DNA of 64,000 bases from Paenibacillus terricola (lineage in GTDB: Bacteria > Bacillota > Bacilli > Paenibacillales > Paenibacillaceae), in the NCBI RefSeq assembly GCF_014779765.1, contig NZ_JACXZA010000001.1, forward strand, positions 1,364,001 to 1,428,000, in the 5' to 3' direction. A model generated the notes under the pieces. That model was not told the DNA's origin. It searched no databases and saw only the letters and a list, made by a program, of their open reading frames with translations. Position numbers and translations under genes: made by a program. Positions 45,342-53,964 of this stretch are shown here, in pieces (positions within the stretch are counted from its first letter, which is position 1; the number at the start of each line of letters is the position of its first letter).

Positions 45342-46367
45342 ATGAACATGAACAAGCAACAAGCACAATTGCGGTTATGGAGGAAATTGGGCCTTCTTTC
45401 AATCGTAATGGTTCTGATGCTGCTCGCAGCATGCGGCAGCAAGGACAACAGCACGAACAATGATAATAGTTCGAACAAGCAGCAGCAAGAACAGACAGCG
45501 GAGCAAACGAATGATCGGAAGACGGAGCCTGCCGCCGAGCAGCCTGGCGCGACCGTGTATCCACTGACGATCAAGGATGATTCGGGTACAGAGATTACGC
45601 TCGAGAAAGCGCCAGCTCGCATTGTGACGCTTGCGCCGAGCGAGACGGAAATCGCATTCGCAATTGGTGCTGGTGACAGTGTGGTAGGCGTCGACGAGTA
45701 CAGCAACTATCCAGAGCAAGCTGCCGCTATCGAGAAAGTCGGCGATATGACGACCAACATCGAGAAGGTTACTGCGCTGCAGCCGGATCTTATCCTAGCT
45801 TCCGTGTCTGCTAACAAGCAAGCCATCGAGCAGCTGCGCGCACTGAAGCTGAACGTATATGCAACAGAACCTAAGACTTACGATGCCGTCATTGCGAAGA
45901 TTAAGAATATCGGCATTCTGACCGATAAGCAGCAGGCTTCTGTTGAAGTGGCTGATCATATGAGCCAAGTCAAAGCAGATGTTGAATCGAAGCTTGCCGG
46001 CGCCGATAAACCAACTGTACTAATAGAAATTTCGCAAGGCTGGACGGTTGGTAAAGGTGAATTTATGGATGAGCTGCTGACACTGGCAGGCGGCACGAAC
46101 GTTGCGCAGAGTAATGGTTGGCATGAGTTCGATGCTGAACAGATCGTGAAGAGCAATCCGCAAGTCATTGTATATCCTTCGCTGGCCGAGAGCCCGAATC
46201 CGATTCTGGAAGCGATCAACTCCCGTCCAGGTTGGAAAGTGATTGACGCCGTGAAGAATAATCGTCTCGTTGAGGTGCCGGAGGATCCGCTGTCCCGTGT
46301 CGGCCCACGTCTTGCAGATGGACTGCAAGTACTCGCGAAGGCGATTCATCCGGAGCTATTTCAATAA
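45342..46367 (+). CDS. btuF: Cobalamin-binding lipoprotein BtuF
   Basis: A 341-residue ABC substrate-binding lipoprotein. The signal ends in lipobox LAAC (Cys31), followed by an Asn/Ser/Gln-rich tether and two lobes of the FhuD/BtuF fold (RIVTLAPSETEIAFAIGAGDSVVGVDEYSNYP). It captures corrinoids outside the membrane for BtuCD. It is first in the operon behind the B12 riboswitch, which fixes the ligand better than sequence alone. The ATGs at 45342 and 45348 are both possible after AAAGGAAGAG. Confidence 0.92.
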   Translation: MNMNKQQAQLRLWRKLGLLSIVMVLMLLAACGSKDNSTNNDNSSNKQQQEQTAEQTNDRKTEPAAEQPGATVYPLTIKDDSGTEITLEKAPARIVTLAPSETEIAFAIGAGDSVVGVDEYSNYPEQAAAIEKVGDMTTNIEKVTALQPDLILASVSANKQAIEQLRALKLNVYATEPKTYDAVIAKIKNIGILTDKQQASVEVADHMSQVKADVESKLAGADKPTVLIEISQGWTVGKGEFMDELLTLAGGTNVAQSNGWHEFDAEQIVKSNPQVIVYPSLAESPNPILEAINSRPGWKVIDAVKNNRLVEVPEDPLSRVGPRLADGLQVLAKAIHPELFQ

Positions 46368-46370
46368 CGA

Positions 46371-47405
46371 ATGAGACTGCGATCAGTCTTATATGGAGGA
46401 GCAGCTATGCTCCTTCTTGTCGTTTCTATCGGTCTGGCGGTTTCGATCGGTTCAGCGGGCTTATCGCTGTCAGACGTATGGGGCATTCTTATTTACAAAA
46501 TAACCGGTATCCATCTGTTCGGCGATTGGTCCGATAGTGACGTCGCGATCGTCGTGCAGATCCGACTGTCGCGCGTCATCCTTGCGGTGCTCGTCGGCGC
46601 TTGTCTAGCGACAGCTGGCACAGGCTTCCAAGGCGTGCTGCGCAATCCGCTTGCAGACCCTTACACATTAGGCGTCGCGTCCGGCTCTTCGGTTGGCGCG
46701 GCTTTTATCATTTTCTTCGGTCTGCAGTCGCTGCTTGGCCTGTGGACGATTCCGCTAGTTGCGTTCGTAACCGGCGCGCTGACGTTGTTCGCCGTATTCG
46801 CGCTTGCCCGTTCCAAAGGGGCGATGGCGATCGAAACGCTCATTCTTGCAGGCGTAATTATTCAGTCCTTCCTTGGTGCTTTTGTTTCGTTCATGGTCTC
46901 TATGTCTGAAGGGGTTGTGAATCAGATTCTATACTGGCTGATGGGAAGCTTGGCACTTCGAAGCTGGGATCATGTGTACATGCTGATTCCGTTCCTAATT
47001 GTTGGCGTTCCGCTTATCGCGTTTTATGCCCATCGGCTGAATCTGTTCGCTTTCGGCGAGCGGCATGCCGCTCATCTCGGCGTTAATGTCGAGCGAACGA
47101 AGCTTATCGTGCTTATCGGCTCCACACTGCTTACCGCAGCGGCGGTGTCGGTGTCGGGCGTTATTGGTTTCGTAGGCTTAGTCGTACCGCATCTACTGCG
47201 GTTGCTAGTAGGTCCAGACTATCGTCGCATCATTCCGCTATCAGCAATTGGCGGCGGCATCTTCGTCCTCTGGGCGGATACGGTGGCTCGGATTGCATTA
47301 TCCCCGCGGGAGATACAGCTTGGGATCGTCACAGCTCTTGTTGGTGCGCCGTTCTTCGCATTGCTGTTATATCGGCATAAGCTTGGCGGGAAAGGAGACG
47401 TGTAA
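46371..47405 (+). CDS. btuC: Cobalamin ABC transporter permease BtuC
   Basis: A 344-residue FecCD-type permease with about ten membrane helices. Signatures are LSRVILAVLVGACLATAGTGFQGVLRNPLADPYTLG and VSVSGVIGFVGLVVPHLLRLLVGPDYR. It starts 3 bases after the btuF stop and pairs with the ATPase gene 3 bases downstream. Confidence 0.93.
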   Translation: MRLRSVLYGGAAMLLLVVSIGLAVSIGSAGLSLSDVWGILIYKITGIHLFGDWSDSDVAIVVQIRLSRVILAVLVGACLATAGTGFQGVLRNPLADPYTLGVASGSSVGAAFIIFFGLQSLLGLWTIPLVAFVTGALTLFAVFALARSKGAMAIETLILAGVIIQSFLGAFVSFMVSMSEGVVNQILYWLMGSLALRSWDHVYMLIPFLIVGVPLIAFYAHRLNLFAFGERHAAHLGVNVERTKLIVLIGSTLLTAAAVSVSGVIGFVGLVVPHLLRLLVGPDYRRIIPLSAIGGGIFVLWADTVARIALSPREIQLGIVTALVGAPFFALLLYRHKLGGKGDV

Positions 47406-47408
47406 CGG

Positions 47409-48245
47409 ATGATTGAAGCGAAGCAGGTTAGTCTGGCGATTGACCATTCGACAGTAGTGAATCAGATGACGTTCACGTTCTCGAAACCAGGGATGTATGG
47501 CATCATCGGACCCAATGGCGCTGGCAAAACATCGCTGCTGAGGCTCATGTCAGGTGCTGCACAGCCTTCCTCGGGAAAGATTCTACTGCATGGTAAACCG
47601 ATCGGGGGTTATCCTCGCAAAACATTAGCGCGAACAATGGCTGTCTTGCAGCAGGGTGGACTGCCGCCTGTCGGATTTTCCGTGCGCGACACAGTGGCAA
47701 TGGGACGGTTCGCCTATCAGGGCTGGTTCGGTGATGAGCGGGAGGATCCTACGCCGCTGATTGAATCAGCGCTCAGTCGAATGGGGCTTACTGAGCTTCA
47801 GCATCGTCCGCTGGATCGATTAAGCGGCGGTGAACGCCAGCGTGCGGCACTTGCCCAGATCATGGTGCAGAATCCGCTGATCATGCTGCTCGATGAGCCG
47901 ACTACGTATCTCGATATCGGCTATCAACTTCAACTGCTCGAGACCGTGCATGCGTGGCAGCGCGAGCGGGGAATGATCGTTGTGGCAGTGCTGCACGATT
48001 TGAATCTAGCCTCGTTATATTGCGATCAACTGCTTGTTATGAAAGATGGTTCTCTGTATGCCTCTGGCAAGCCAAGGGATGTCATTACGAAAGGGCTTGT
48101 CCGTGATGTTTATCATGCAGACGCGGAAGTGATATATACCGAAGAAGGCGGGACTCCGCAAATTGTTCTACACCGCGCAGGGCGGTTGTTGAAGGAGCCG
48201 TTTCCATCGGATCGAATTCAATTTATGCAGCCAATTGGGCGTTAA
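47409..48245 (+). CDS. btuD: Cobalamin ABC transporter ATPase BtuD
   Basis: A 278-residue ABC ATPase with GPNGAGKTSLLR, signature RLSGGERQRAALA, LLDEPTTYLDIGYQ and a switch His in AVLHDLNLAS. It energises the BtuC channel. About 30 C-terminal residues extend beyond the usual ATPase core. It is in a tight operon with btuF and btuC. Confidence 0.93.
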   Translation: MIEAKQVSLAIDHSTVVNQMTFTFSKPGMYGIIGPNGAGKTSLLRLMSGAAQPSSGKILLHGKPIGGYPRKTLARTMAVLQQGGLPPVGFSVRDTVAMGRFAYQGWFGDEREDPTPLIESALSRMGLTELQHRPLDRLSGGERQRAALAQIMVQNPLIMLLDEPTTYLDIGYQLQLLETVHAWQRERGMIVVAVLHDLNLASLYCDQLLVMKDGSLYASGKPRDVITKGLVRDVYHADAEVIYTEEGGTPQIVLHRAGRLLKEPFPSDRIQFMQPIGR

Positions 48246-48277
48246 TCCATTAATAAATCAAGGGAGCGTGTTGTATT

Positions 48278-49354
48278 GTGTCAACAAACCGAGAGAGTGA
48301 GCTGCGCAGCAAGCTAGAGGAGGAAATTCGGAGAATTGAGCCGCTGGACGAATCAGCAATACAGCAGGCGGAGCAGCATCTGCTTAATTTGACGAAGCCC
48401 CCTGGCAGTCTCGGCAAGCTTGAGGATATTGCACGTCAGCTTGCAGGTATTACAAGCTCGCTGCATCCCGATCTATCGCGCAAAGCCATAATTGTGATGG
48501 CTGCAGATCACGGGGTATGCGAAGAAGGCGTAAGTGCATTCCCGGCAGAGGTTACGCCGCAGATGGTGTTGAATTTCCTGGCAGGCGGAGCTGCTGTGAA
48601 CGTGCTTGCAAGACAAGCAGGCGCGGATGTCCGTTGTGTCGATATCGGCGTTAATGCCGAGCTCAGTCACCCAGAGCTGATCAGCCGTAAGCTTATGCAT
48701 GGCACGAACAATATAGCTAGAGGACCTGCAATGACCCGCGAGACAGCGATCGAAGCGGTGCTGGCCGGAATCGAAGTTGTCGATCAGCTATGGCTGGACG
48801 GTTATCGGATGTTTGCAACAGGTGAGATGGGTATCGGCAATACGACGGCAAGCTCCGCTGTGATGTCCGTTATGACCGGCGATTCGCCTGAAGAGGCGGC
48901 AGGCCGGGGAACGGGTATTAACGATGAACGTTTTGCGCACAAAATGGCTGTCATTCGCCGTGCGATCGAGACGAATGCACCGGACGCATCCGATCCGATC
49001 GACGTGCTTAGCAAAGTGGGCGGACTTGAAATCGCAGGTTTGGCAGGGGTCATTATTGGCGCAGCATCGCGCAAATGTCCGGTCGTAATCGACGGATTCA
49101 TTTCTTCAGCGGCCGCGCTTATTGCAGCTTCGTTGTGTAAGGATGCCGTGTCTTATATGATTGGGTCGCATCTGTCGGACGAGCGGGCGCACGGCCAACT
49201 GCTCCTTAAGATCGGCTTATCGCCTGTAATCCATCTGTCCATGCGTTTGGGAGAAGGAACTGGCGCAGCGTTGTGTTTCCACTTCATTGAAGCGGCGCAG
49301 CGCGTTATGCGCGAGATGGCGACGTTCGACAGTGCTGGCGTATCACGCGGGTAA
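48278..49354 (+). CDS. cobT: Nicotinate-nucleotide--dimethylbenzimidazole phosphoribosyltransferase
   Basis: A 358-residue CobT that activates the lower-ligand base to alpha-ribazole phosphate. Seen are LTKPPGSLGKLEDIARQLAG, MAADHGVCEEGVSAFP, GEMGIGNTTASSAV and the near-terminal LGEGTGAALCFHF holding the catalytic Glu. The GTG start has GGGAGCG upstream. No bluB for dimethylbenzimidazole synthesis is present in the window, so the base may be imported or made elsewhere. Confidence 0.95.
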   Translation: MSTNRESELRSKLEEEIRRIEPLDESAIQQAEQHLLNLTKPPGSLGKLEDIARQLAGITSSLHPDLSRKAIIVMAADHGVCEEGVSAFPAEVTPQMVLNFLAGGAAVNVLARQAGADVRCVDIGVNAELSHPELISRKLMHGTNNIARGPAMTRETAIEAVLAGIEVVDQLWLDGYRMFATGEMGIGNTTASSAVMSVMTGDSPEEAAGRGTGINDERFAHKMAVIRRAIETNAPDASDPIDVLSKVGGLEIAGLAGVIIGAASRKCPVVIDGFISSAAALIAASLCKDAVSYMIGSHLSDERAHGQLLLKIGLSPVIHLSMRLGEGTGAALCFHFIEAAQRVMREMATFDSAGVSRG

Positions 49355-49380
49355 CGATTGTACAGGGGGACACATCAATC

Positions 49381-49965
49381 ATGGCAGTTCTAATCACTGG
49401 CGGCGCGCGCAGCGGCAAAAGCTCGTTCGCCGAGCAATACGCAGCGAAGCTCGCAGATAAAGGCGTGTATATCGCTACAGCAGCGATAGGCGATGAGGAG
49501 ATGCGGGAGCGAATCGGGCTGCACCGCAAGCAGCGTGAGGAAGGCTCCTTCCGCTGGCAGACGATTGAGGAAACACTTGCGCTTGCGGAGCAGCTTCGTT
49601 CTTTGAAACAAGCTACGGATGCTGCGGTTAAGGAAGGTAATAAAGCACCAGTTGTTCTTGTAGATTGTTTAACCCTCTGGCTGACGAATACGTTGCTTGC
49701 CTATGAGCATGAACCGGCTGAACGACTGGAGCAGGAAGTTGATCAGCTCGTCGATGCCATTGCGGGCTACCGTTACCCGCTGCTGCTTGTTACGAATGAG
49801 GTGGGAAGCGGGATCGTGCCAGCGTATCCGTTAGGGCGGACGTTCCGTGATGCGGCGGGACGAATGAATCGCCAAATCGCAGCGATAGCGGATCGAACGT
49901 TTCTCGTCGTCAGCGGAATCCCGGTTGATCTCAGCCGGATTGCCGTATCGCTGGACGACCTGTGA
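49381..49965 (+). CDS. cobU: Adenosylcobinamide kinase/guanylyltransferase
   Basis: A 194-residue CobU with P-loop [15 protein letters not shown] (residues 7-14 core), [12 protein letters not shown] and [29 protein letters not shown]-type segments (here RMNRQIA). It phosphorylates adenosylcobinamide and then forms the GDP-cobinamide used by CobS. Its TGA overlaps the GTG of cbiB. Confidence 0.95.
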   Translation: [194 protein letters not shown]

Positions 49966-50951
49966 TCGGTATTCTATACAGTTGGCCGGAGCTTCTGTTA
50001 ATGAGCGCGGCGGCAGTGATCGTCGATCTGCTCGTCGGCGACCCGAAATGGCCAACGCATCCGGTCATTCGAATCGGCCAGTGGATCCGCTTGCTGGAGA
50101 AACGGCTTCGCCGCGGTGCTGATGTTGATGCGAAGCCTTCCGTTATTCGGCTTCGTGGCATTGTACTGACCTTAACAACGGTACTATTGGCTTGGCTAGC
50201 GATGCTGTTGATCGTATTCGCTGCCGATGCTATACATCGCTGGCTTGGTTACGCAGTCAGTGTATGGTTCATCTCGACGACGATTGCCGTCAAAGGTCTG
50301 AAGGATGCGGCGATGCTCGTTTATCGTCCGCTGGTGGCAGGCAATTTGCCCGAGGCGCGCAAATATGTCGGTTATATCGTAAGCCGCGACACGGATCATA
50401 TCGATGAACCGGATGCGGCAAGAGCGGCGGTAGAAACCGTAGCAGAGAATACGGTCGATGCGTTTCTGTCTCCGCTCTTATTCGCAATCCTAGGAGGTGC
50501 GCCGCTCGCAATGGCATACCGAGCTGCGAATACGCTAGATTCGATGGTTGGTTATCGGAATGAGAAGTATCGGTATTTCGGTTGGTGCTCTGCAAGGTTG
50601 GATGATGTGTTGAACTACGTGCCAGCAAGACTTAGCGCGCTGTTGATGCCGCTATCGGCCATGCTTCTTCCAGGTATGTCGGTTGGGCGATCGATCCGAG
50701 CTGTGTGGAAGTTTGCTCGGCTGCACCCGAGTCCTAACAGCGGTATTCCCGAATCGGCGGCTGCTGGCGCTCTTGGGATCGAGCTCGGCGGTATCAACCG
50801 TTATTTTGGACAAGACAGTGAACGGGCACGACTCGGTTGGCCGCTGCGCACGCTAGCGGCAGGCGACATCCTGCAAACGGTTAAATTGTTATATATGACG
50901 ACAATGCTGACATGGATAGGAGTAATAGCGTTATGGTGGGCCGTACGATAA
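49962..50951 (+). CDS. cbiB: Cobinamide-phosphate synthase CbiB (CobD-type)
   Basis: A 329-residue membrane protein with about five helices. Family motifs are LLVGDPKWPTHPVIRIGQWI, SRDTDHIDEPDAARAAVETVAENTVDAFLSPLL and HPSPNSGIPESAAAGALG. It attaches aminopropanol (phosphate) to adenosylcobyric acid. With CbiZ upstream in the pathway, it allows re-amidation of cobyric acid produced from scavenged cobinamides. It overlaps cobU by 4 bases and cobS by 19. Confidence 0.94.
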   Translation: MIGILYSWPELLLMSAAAVIVDLLVGDPKWPTHPVIRIGQWIRLLEKRLRRGADVDAKPSVIRLRGIVLTLTTVLLAWLAMLLIVFAADAIHRWLGYAVSVWFISTTIAVKGLKDAAMLVYRPLVAGNLPEARKYVGYIVSRDTDHIDEPDAARAAVETVAENTVDAFLSPLLFAILGGAPLAMAYRAANTLDSMVGYRNEKYRYFGWCSARLDDVLNYVPARLSALLMPLSAMLLPGMSVGRSIRAVWKFARLHPSPNSGIPESAAAGALGIELGGINRYFGQDSERARLGWPLRTLAAGDILQTVKLLYMTTMLTWIGVIALWWAVR

Positions 50952-51748
50952 GAAACAGCATGAACGGTCTGGTGGCTGCCGTTCAATTGCTGACGCGTAT
51001 CCCGCTGCCGATTCAAGTTCCCTTTGACCCGCCGACACTAGCTGTCAGTATGATTTCGTTCCCTTTTGCAGGGCTGTTGATTGGACTTCTTACAAGCGGA
51101 GCAGCATCATTGCTGCATCTGCTCGACATGCCGATGCTCGCTGCAGCGATAACGCTTGGTTGGTGGATTGCGCTTACGGGTGGATTGCACTTGGACGGTT
51201 GGATGGATACAGCTGATGGCGTGTTAAGCGGAAGGCCGAGGGAGCAAATGCTCGAGATTATGAAAGATAGCCGAGTAGGGGCGATGGGCGTCATTGCCGC
51301 TGTCGTGCTGATTCTCATTAAGTTTGCAGCACTCTATACGCTGTTCGAACGGGCAGATTCGCCTGCAGTTTGGTTGTTGGTGGCTACAGGACCGATATGG
51401 AGCCGCTGGTGGATGACGGCTGCGATTACGCTGTGGCCGAATGCAAGAGAGGGCGGAATGGGTGCGATGTTCCGTGCTGCAAGGCTACGGCATGTGTTAG
51501 GTTCATTGATCACAGCGGCGATCGTATCGGCTGTATTGTTGTATTTTTCTAATTTGGATGCCGAGAAAGCCGTCATTTCATTGGTTGTGATTGCTGCCTC
51601 GGCAGCGCTGACAGGGACATTGTTGGCGGTCTGGCTGAATCGGAAGCTGGGCGGGCTGACCGGCGATACATATGGCGCTATGAATGAAGCGGCAGAGGCG
51701 GCTTGTCTTGTCGCAGTATGCATTGCGGTCAAAGTGTGGTTGATGTAA
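50933..51748 (+). CDS. cobS: Adenosylcobinamide-GDP ribazoletransferase
   Basis: A 271-residue membrane enzyme with about six helices joining GDP-cobinamide and alpha-ribazole(-phosphate). The acidic signature GGLHLDGWMDTADGVLSG and DSRVGAMGVIA are present. The ATG at 50933 has AGGAG 10 bases upstream within cbiB; the earlier ATG at 50912 precedes that site. Confidence 0.94.
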   Translation: MVGRTIRNSMNGLVAAVQLLTRIPLPIQVPFDPPTLAVSMISFPFAGLLIGLLTSGAASLLHLLDMPMLAAAITLGWWIALTGGLHLDGWMDTADGVLSGRPREQMLEIMKDSRVGAMGVIAAVVLILIKFAALYTLFERADSPAVWLLVATGPIWSRWWMTAAITLWPNAREGGMGAMFRAARLRHVLGSLITAAIVSAVLLYFSNLDAEKAVISLVVIAASAALTGTLLAVWLNRKLGGLTGDTYGAMNEAAEAACLVAVCIAVKVWLM

Positions 51749-51772
51749 TACGAAGTTGTAGGAGGTGGCAGC

Positions 51773-52864
51773 ATGCTGGAACGGTATGGGCATGGAGGCG
51801 ACTTAGTGACCGCGTCGGATTTGTTCGGCATAACCGCCGACGAGTTTGTTGATTTTAGCTCGAATATGAATCCGTTTGGACCGCCGGAAGTTGTCCTTCA
51901 TGTGCTGGAGACGAAGTGGCGTGAGCTTGATCGGTACCCGGATCCGGCAGTTCGCGGTCTGCGAAGCAAGCTTGCACAGCGGCATGGAATCAAGCCAGAT
52001 CATATCTTGTGCGGCAACGGTGCGGCTGAGTTGATTGATCTGGCGATCCGTGCGCTGCGTCCGAATCAAGGTGTCGGACTAGCTGTGCCATGTTTTGGTG
52101 AATATGCGGATGCGGCGCACAAGTACGGTGGCAGCGTTGTGAAGGTACCGATGTTCGAGGAGGATTCGTTCCGACTGTCGGCGGAGCGTGTGTTGGAAGC
52201 AGCATCAGGCTATGATCGTCCGGGAATCTGGATGCTAGGCTCTCCGAACAATCCGACAGGGGTGACCGTAGATCGCGACTTAGTGCTGCAGTTGCTTGAC
52301 ACGGGTGCTTTCGTTGTTATCGACGAGGCGTTTCTCGACTTCGTCCCGAATGAAGAAGCTATCACGCTCATTCAGGAAGCGACGAGGCGGCCAAATCTGC
52401 TTGTCATTCGATCGATGACGAAATTCTATGCGATTCCCGGTGTTCGTCTCGGCTATGCGGTAGGCTCTGAGGAGACGATTGCTCAGATGCGCGGGCAGCA
52501 GACGCCATGGAGTGTCAGCTCGCTTGCGCAGTGGATAGGTGAGGCAGTGCTGGACGAAGAGGCGTATGCGCATCGTACGCAGAGGTGGCTCGCTGAGGAG
52601 CGGGCGTGGCTGACGAACGCGTTGGGGGCACTTGGCTGCAAGGTGTTCGATAGCATAACGAATTACTTGTTGATTAAATTACCTGACGAGTCTGCGATTG
52701 AAGCAGCTCAGCTCCAACAATTGATGGGGCAGCGCGGGGTATTAATTCGCGATGCATCGCATTTTGAAGGATTAAACGGACGGTTTATTCGTGTGGCTGT
52801 TAAGCTTCGCGAACTCAATGAACGGCTTATCCAAGCATTGTCTGAATGTTTGCAGCAGCGTTGA
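51773..52864 (+). CDS. cobD: Threonine-phosphate decarboxylase (CobD of Salmonella)
   Basis: A 363-residue fold-type I PLP enzyme making aminopropanol phosphate for CbiB. YGHGGDLVTASDLFG and DFSSNMNPFGPP are the family start. The aspartate region is VVIDEAFLDFVPNE and the PLP lysine is Lys217 in SMTKFYAIPGVRLGY. It resembles histidinol-phosphate aminotransferase, but the operon and N-terminus favour the decarboxylase. The ATG follows GGAGGTGG. The threonine kinase pduX is not in the window. Confidence 0.92.
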   Translation: MLERYGHGGDLVTASDLFGITADEFVDFSSNMNPFGPPEVVLHVLETKWRELDRYPDPAVRGLRSKLAQRHGIKPDHILCGNGAAELIDLAIRALRPNQGVGLAVPCFGEYADAAHKYGGSVVKVPMFEEDSFRLSAERVLEAASGYDRPGIWMLGSPNNPTGVTVDRDLVLQLLDTGAFVVIDEAFLDFVPNEEAITLIQEATRRPNLLVIRSMTKFYAIPGVRLGYAVGSEETIAQMRGQQTPWSVSSLAQWIGEAVLDEEAYAHRTQRWLAEERAWLTNALGALGCKVFDSITNYLLIKLPDESAIEAAQLQQLMGQRGVLIRDASHFEGLNGRFIRVAVKLRELNERLIQALSECLQQR

Positions 52865-52896
52865 TTCGCTGGTTGGAATAGGAGTGACAACATAAG

Positions 52897-53616
52897 ATGC
52901 AGCCATTTCGCACACAAGCATTGTTCCGCTCGGCGTATTGGCAGGATGTCACCGCGGAGTTATCGGGAGATAAGGACGGCGATCGGATTACGGTCGCCAT
53001 TCCTGATAGGCTCCGTACGTTGAGCAATGCTGTTTACAACGGTGGAATATCGTCTGTTGATCGGCTCGTGAATTGGAAGGTGCCGCTTGATTATAACGGT
53101 GGCGATCCACAAGAGGAGATTGCTTCGCAGCTTAGTCAATGGAACCTCGCACCGAAGCGCTCCGTCGTTCTCATGACAGCAGCCAAGCTTACGCATGCCT
53201 CAGTCGCAGAGATTGCAGATAGCCATTTCAAACTTATCTGCATCACCACGTCGGGAACACGCAACGCTGCACGCGCTGGCAGCGACAGGACAGTGTACCC
53301 GGCATGGCGAGCTGGCACAATTAACACGATGCTGCTGTTCGACGGACAAATGACCGACTCGGCAATGGTTAACGCCCTCATGACGGCAACAGAAGCCAAA
53401 GCTGCTGCCTTACAGGATATCGGCCTACGCGATATGGACAACGGACTCATCGCTACAGGCACGTCGACGGATGCCGTTATCTTAGGAGTAAGCGGCAACC
53501 CCGCCTACGGCGCTGTTCATGAATATGCTGGCACCGCAACCGAAGTGGGTGCGGCAATCGGCAAGCTCGTCTATGACACGGTATATGAGTCGGTAACGAC
53601 GCAGCATGAGGATTGA
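52897..53616 (+). CDS. cbiZ: Adenosylcobinamide amidohydrolase CbiZ
   Basis: A 239-residue CbiZ. RLRTLSNAVYNGGISSVDRLVNWKVP near the start, VVLMTAAKL, ITTSGTRNAARAG, and GTSTDAVILGVSG with EYAGTATEVGAAIGK at the end are family features. It cleaves the aminopropanol arm of adenosylcobinamide (and some cobamides) to cobyric acid, enabling salvage and lower-ligand remodelling. It is last in the operon. The 350 bases after it hold no gene, only a palindrome array (53727-53952). Confidence 0.92.
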   Translation: MQPFRTQALFRSAYWQDVTAELSGDKDGDRITVAIPDRLRTLSNAVYNGGISSVDRLVNWKVPLDYNGGDPQEEIASQLSQWNLAPKRSVVLMTAAKLTHASVAEIADSHFKLICITTSGTRNAARAGSDRTVYPAWRAGTINTMLLFDGQMTDSAMVNALMTATEAKAAALQDIGLRDMDNGLIATGTSTDAVILGVSGNPAYGAVHEYAGTATEVGAAIGKLVYDTVYESVTTQHED

Positions 53617-53726
53617 CGGGCGGGAGAGTAGGTTGGTCGCTAGCAGATGGTTGTATAGAAGTGAAAAAGTACGGGTGTTTGTCTCCGAGGAGTAGAATCA
53701 GTCGTTTCAAGCATAAATCTTTCACC

Positions 53727-53952
53727 GTAGGTGCAGAACTGCACCTACAAATCACCAAACCTCGATAAACCATCTCGGTAGGTGCAAACCTGCACCTACT
53801 GATCATTAAACCACGATATCCAATCTCCGTAGGTGCAATACTGCACCAACAGAACGTGAGACTCTCTATATCGAGCCCCATAGGTGCACTAATGCACCAA
53901 CGGTAGATGAGACCAAGAAACTCCACCGCTGTAAGTGCATAGCAGTACCAGC
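53727..53952. repeat. Array 1: five 22-bp palindromes at exactly 51-bp period
   Basis: Copies begin at 53727, 53778, 53829, 53880 and 53931. Copies 1 and 2 are perfect (arms GTAGGTGCA/TGCACCTAC, loops GAAC and AACC). Copy 3 has one arm change (loop ATAC), copy 4 two (loop CTAA), and copy 5 is degenerate. The four 29-base spacers resemble one another (ATCA..AAACC.CGATA...ATCTC in the first two). The array fills the gap between the convergent cbiZ and tetR ends, where no ordinary terminator is seen. Confidence 0.92.
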
Positions 53953-53964
53953 CCCTTGGATTGT

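Noticed and set aside
53727-53952. CRISPR array (22-bp repeats with 29-base spacers)
   Set aside because: The spacers are similar to one another rather than unique, the repeats are near-perfect palindromes that decay steadily, and no cas gene is in the window. The true unit is a 51-bp tandem repeat.
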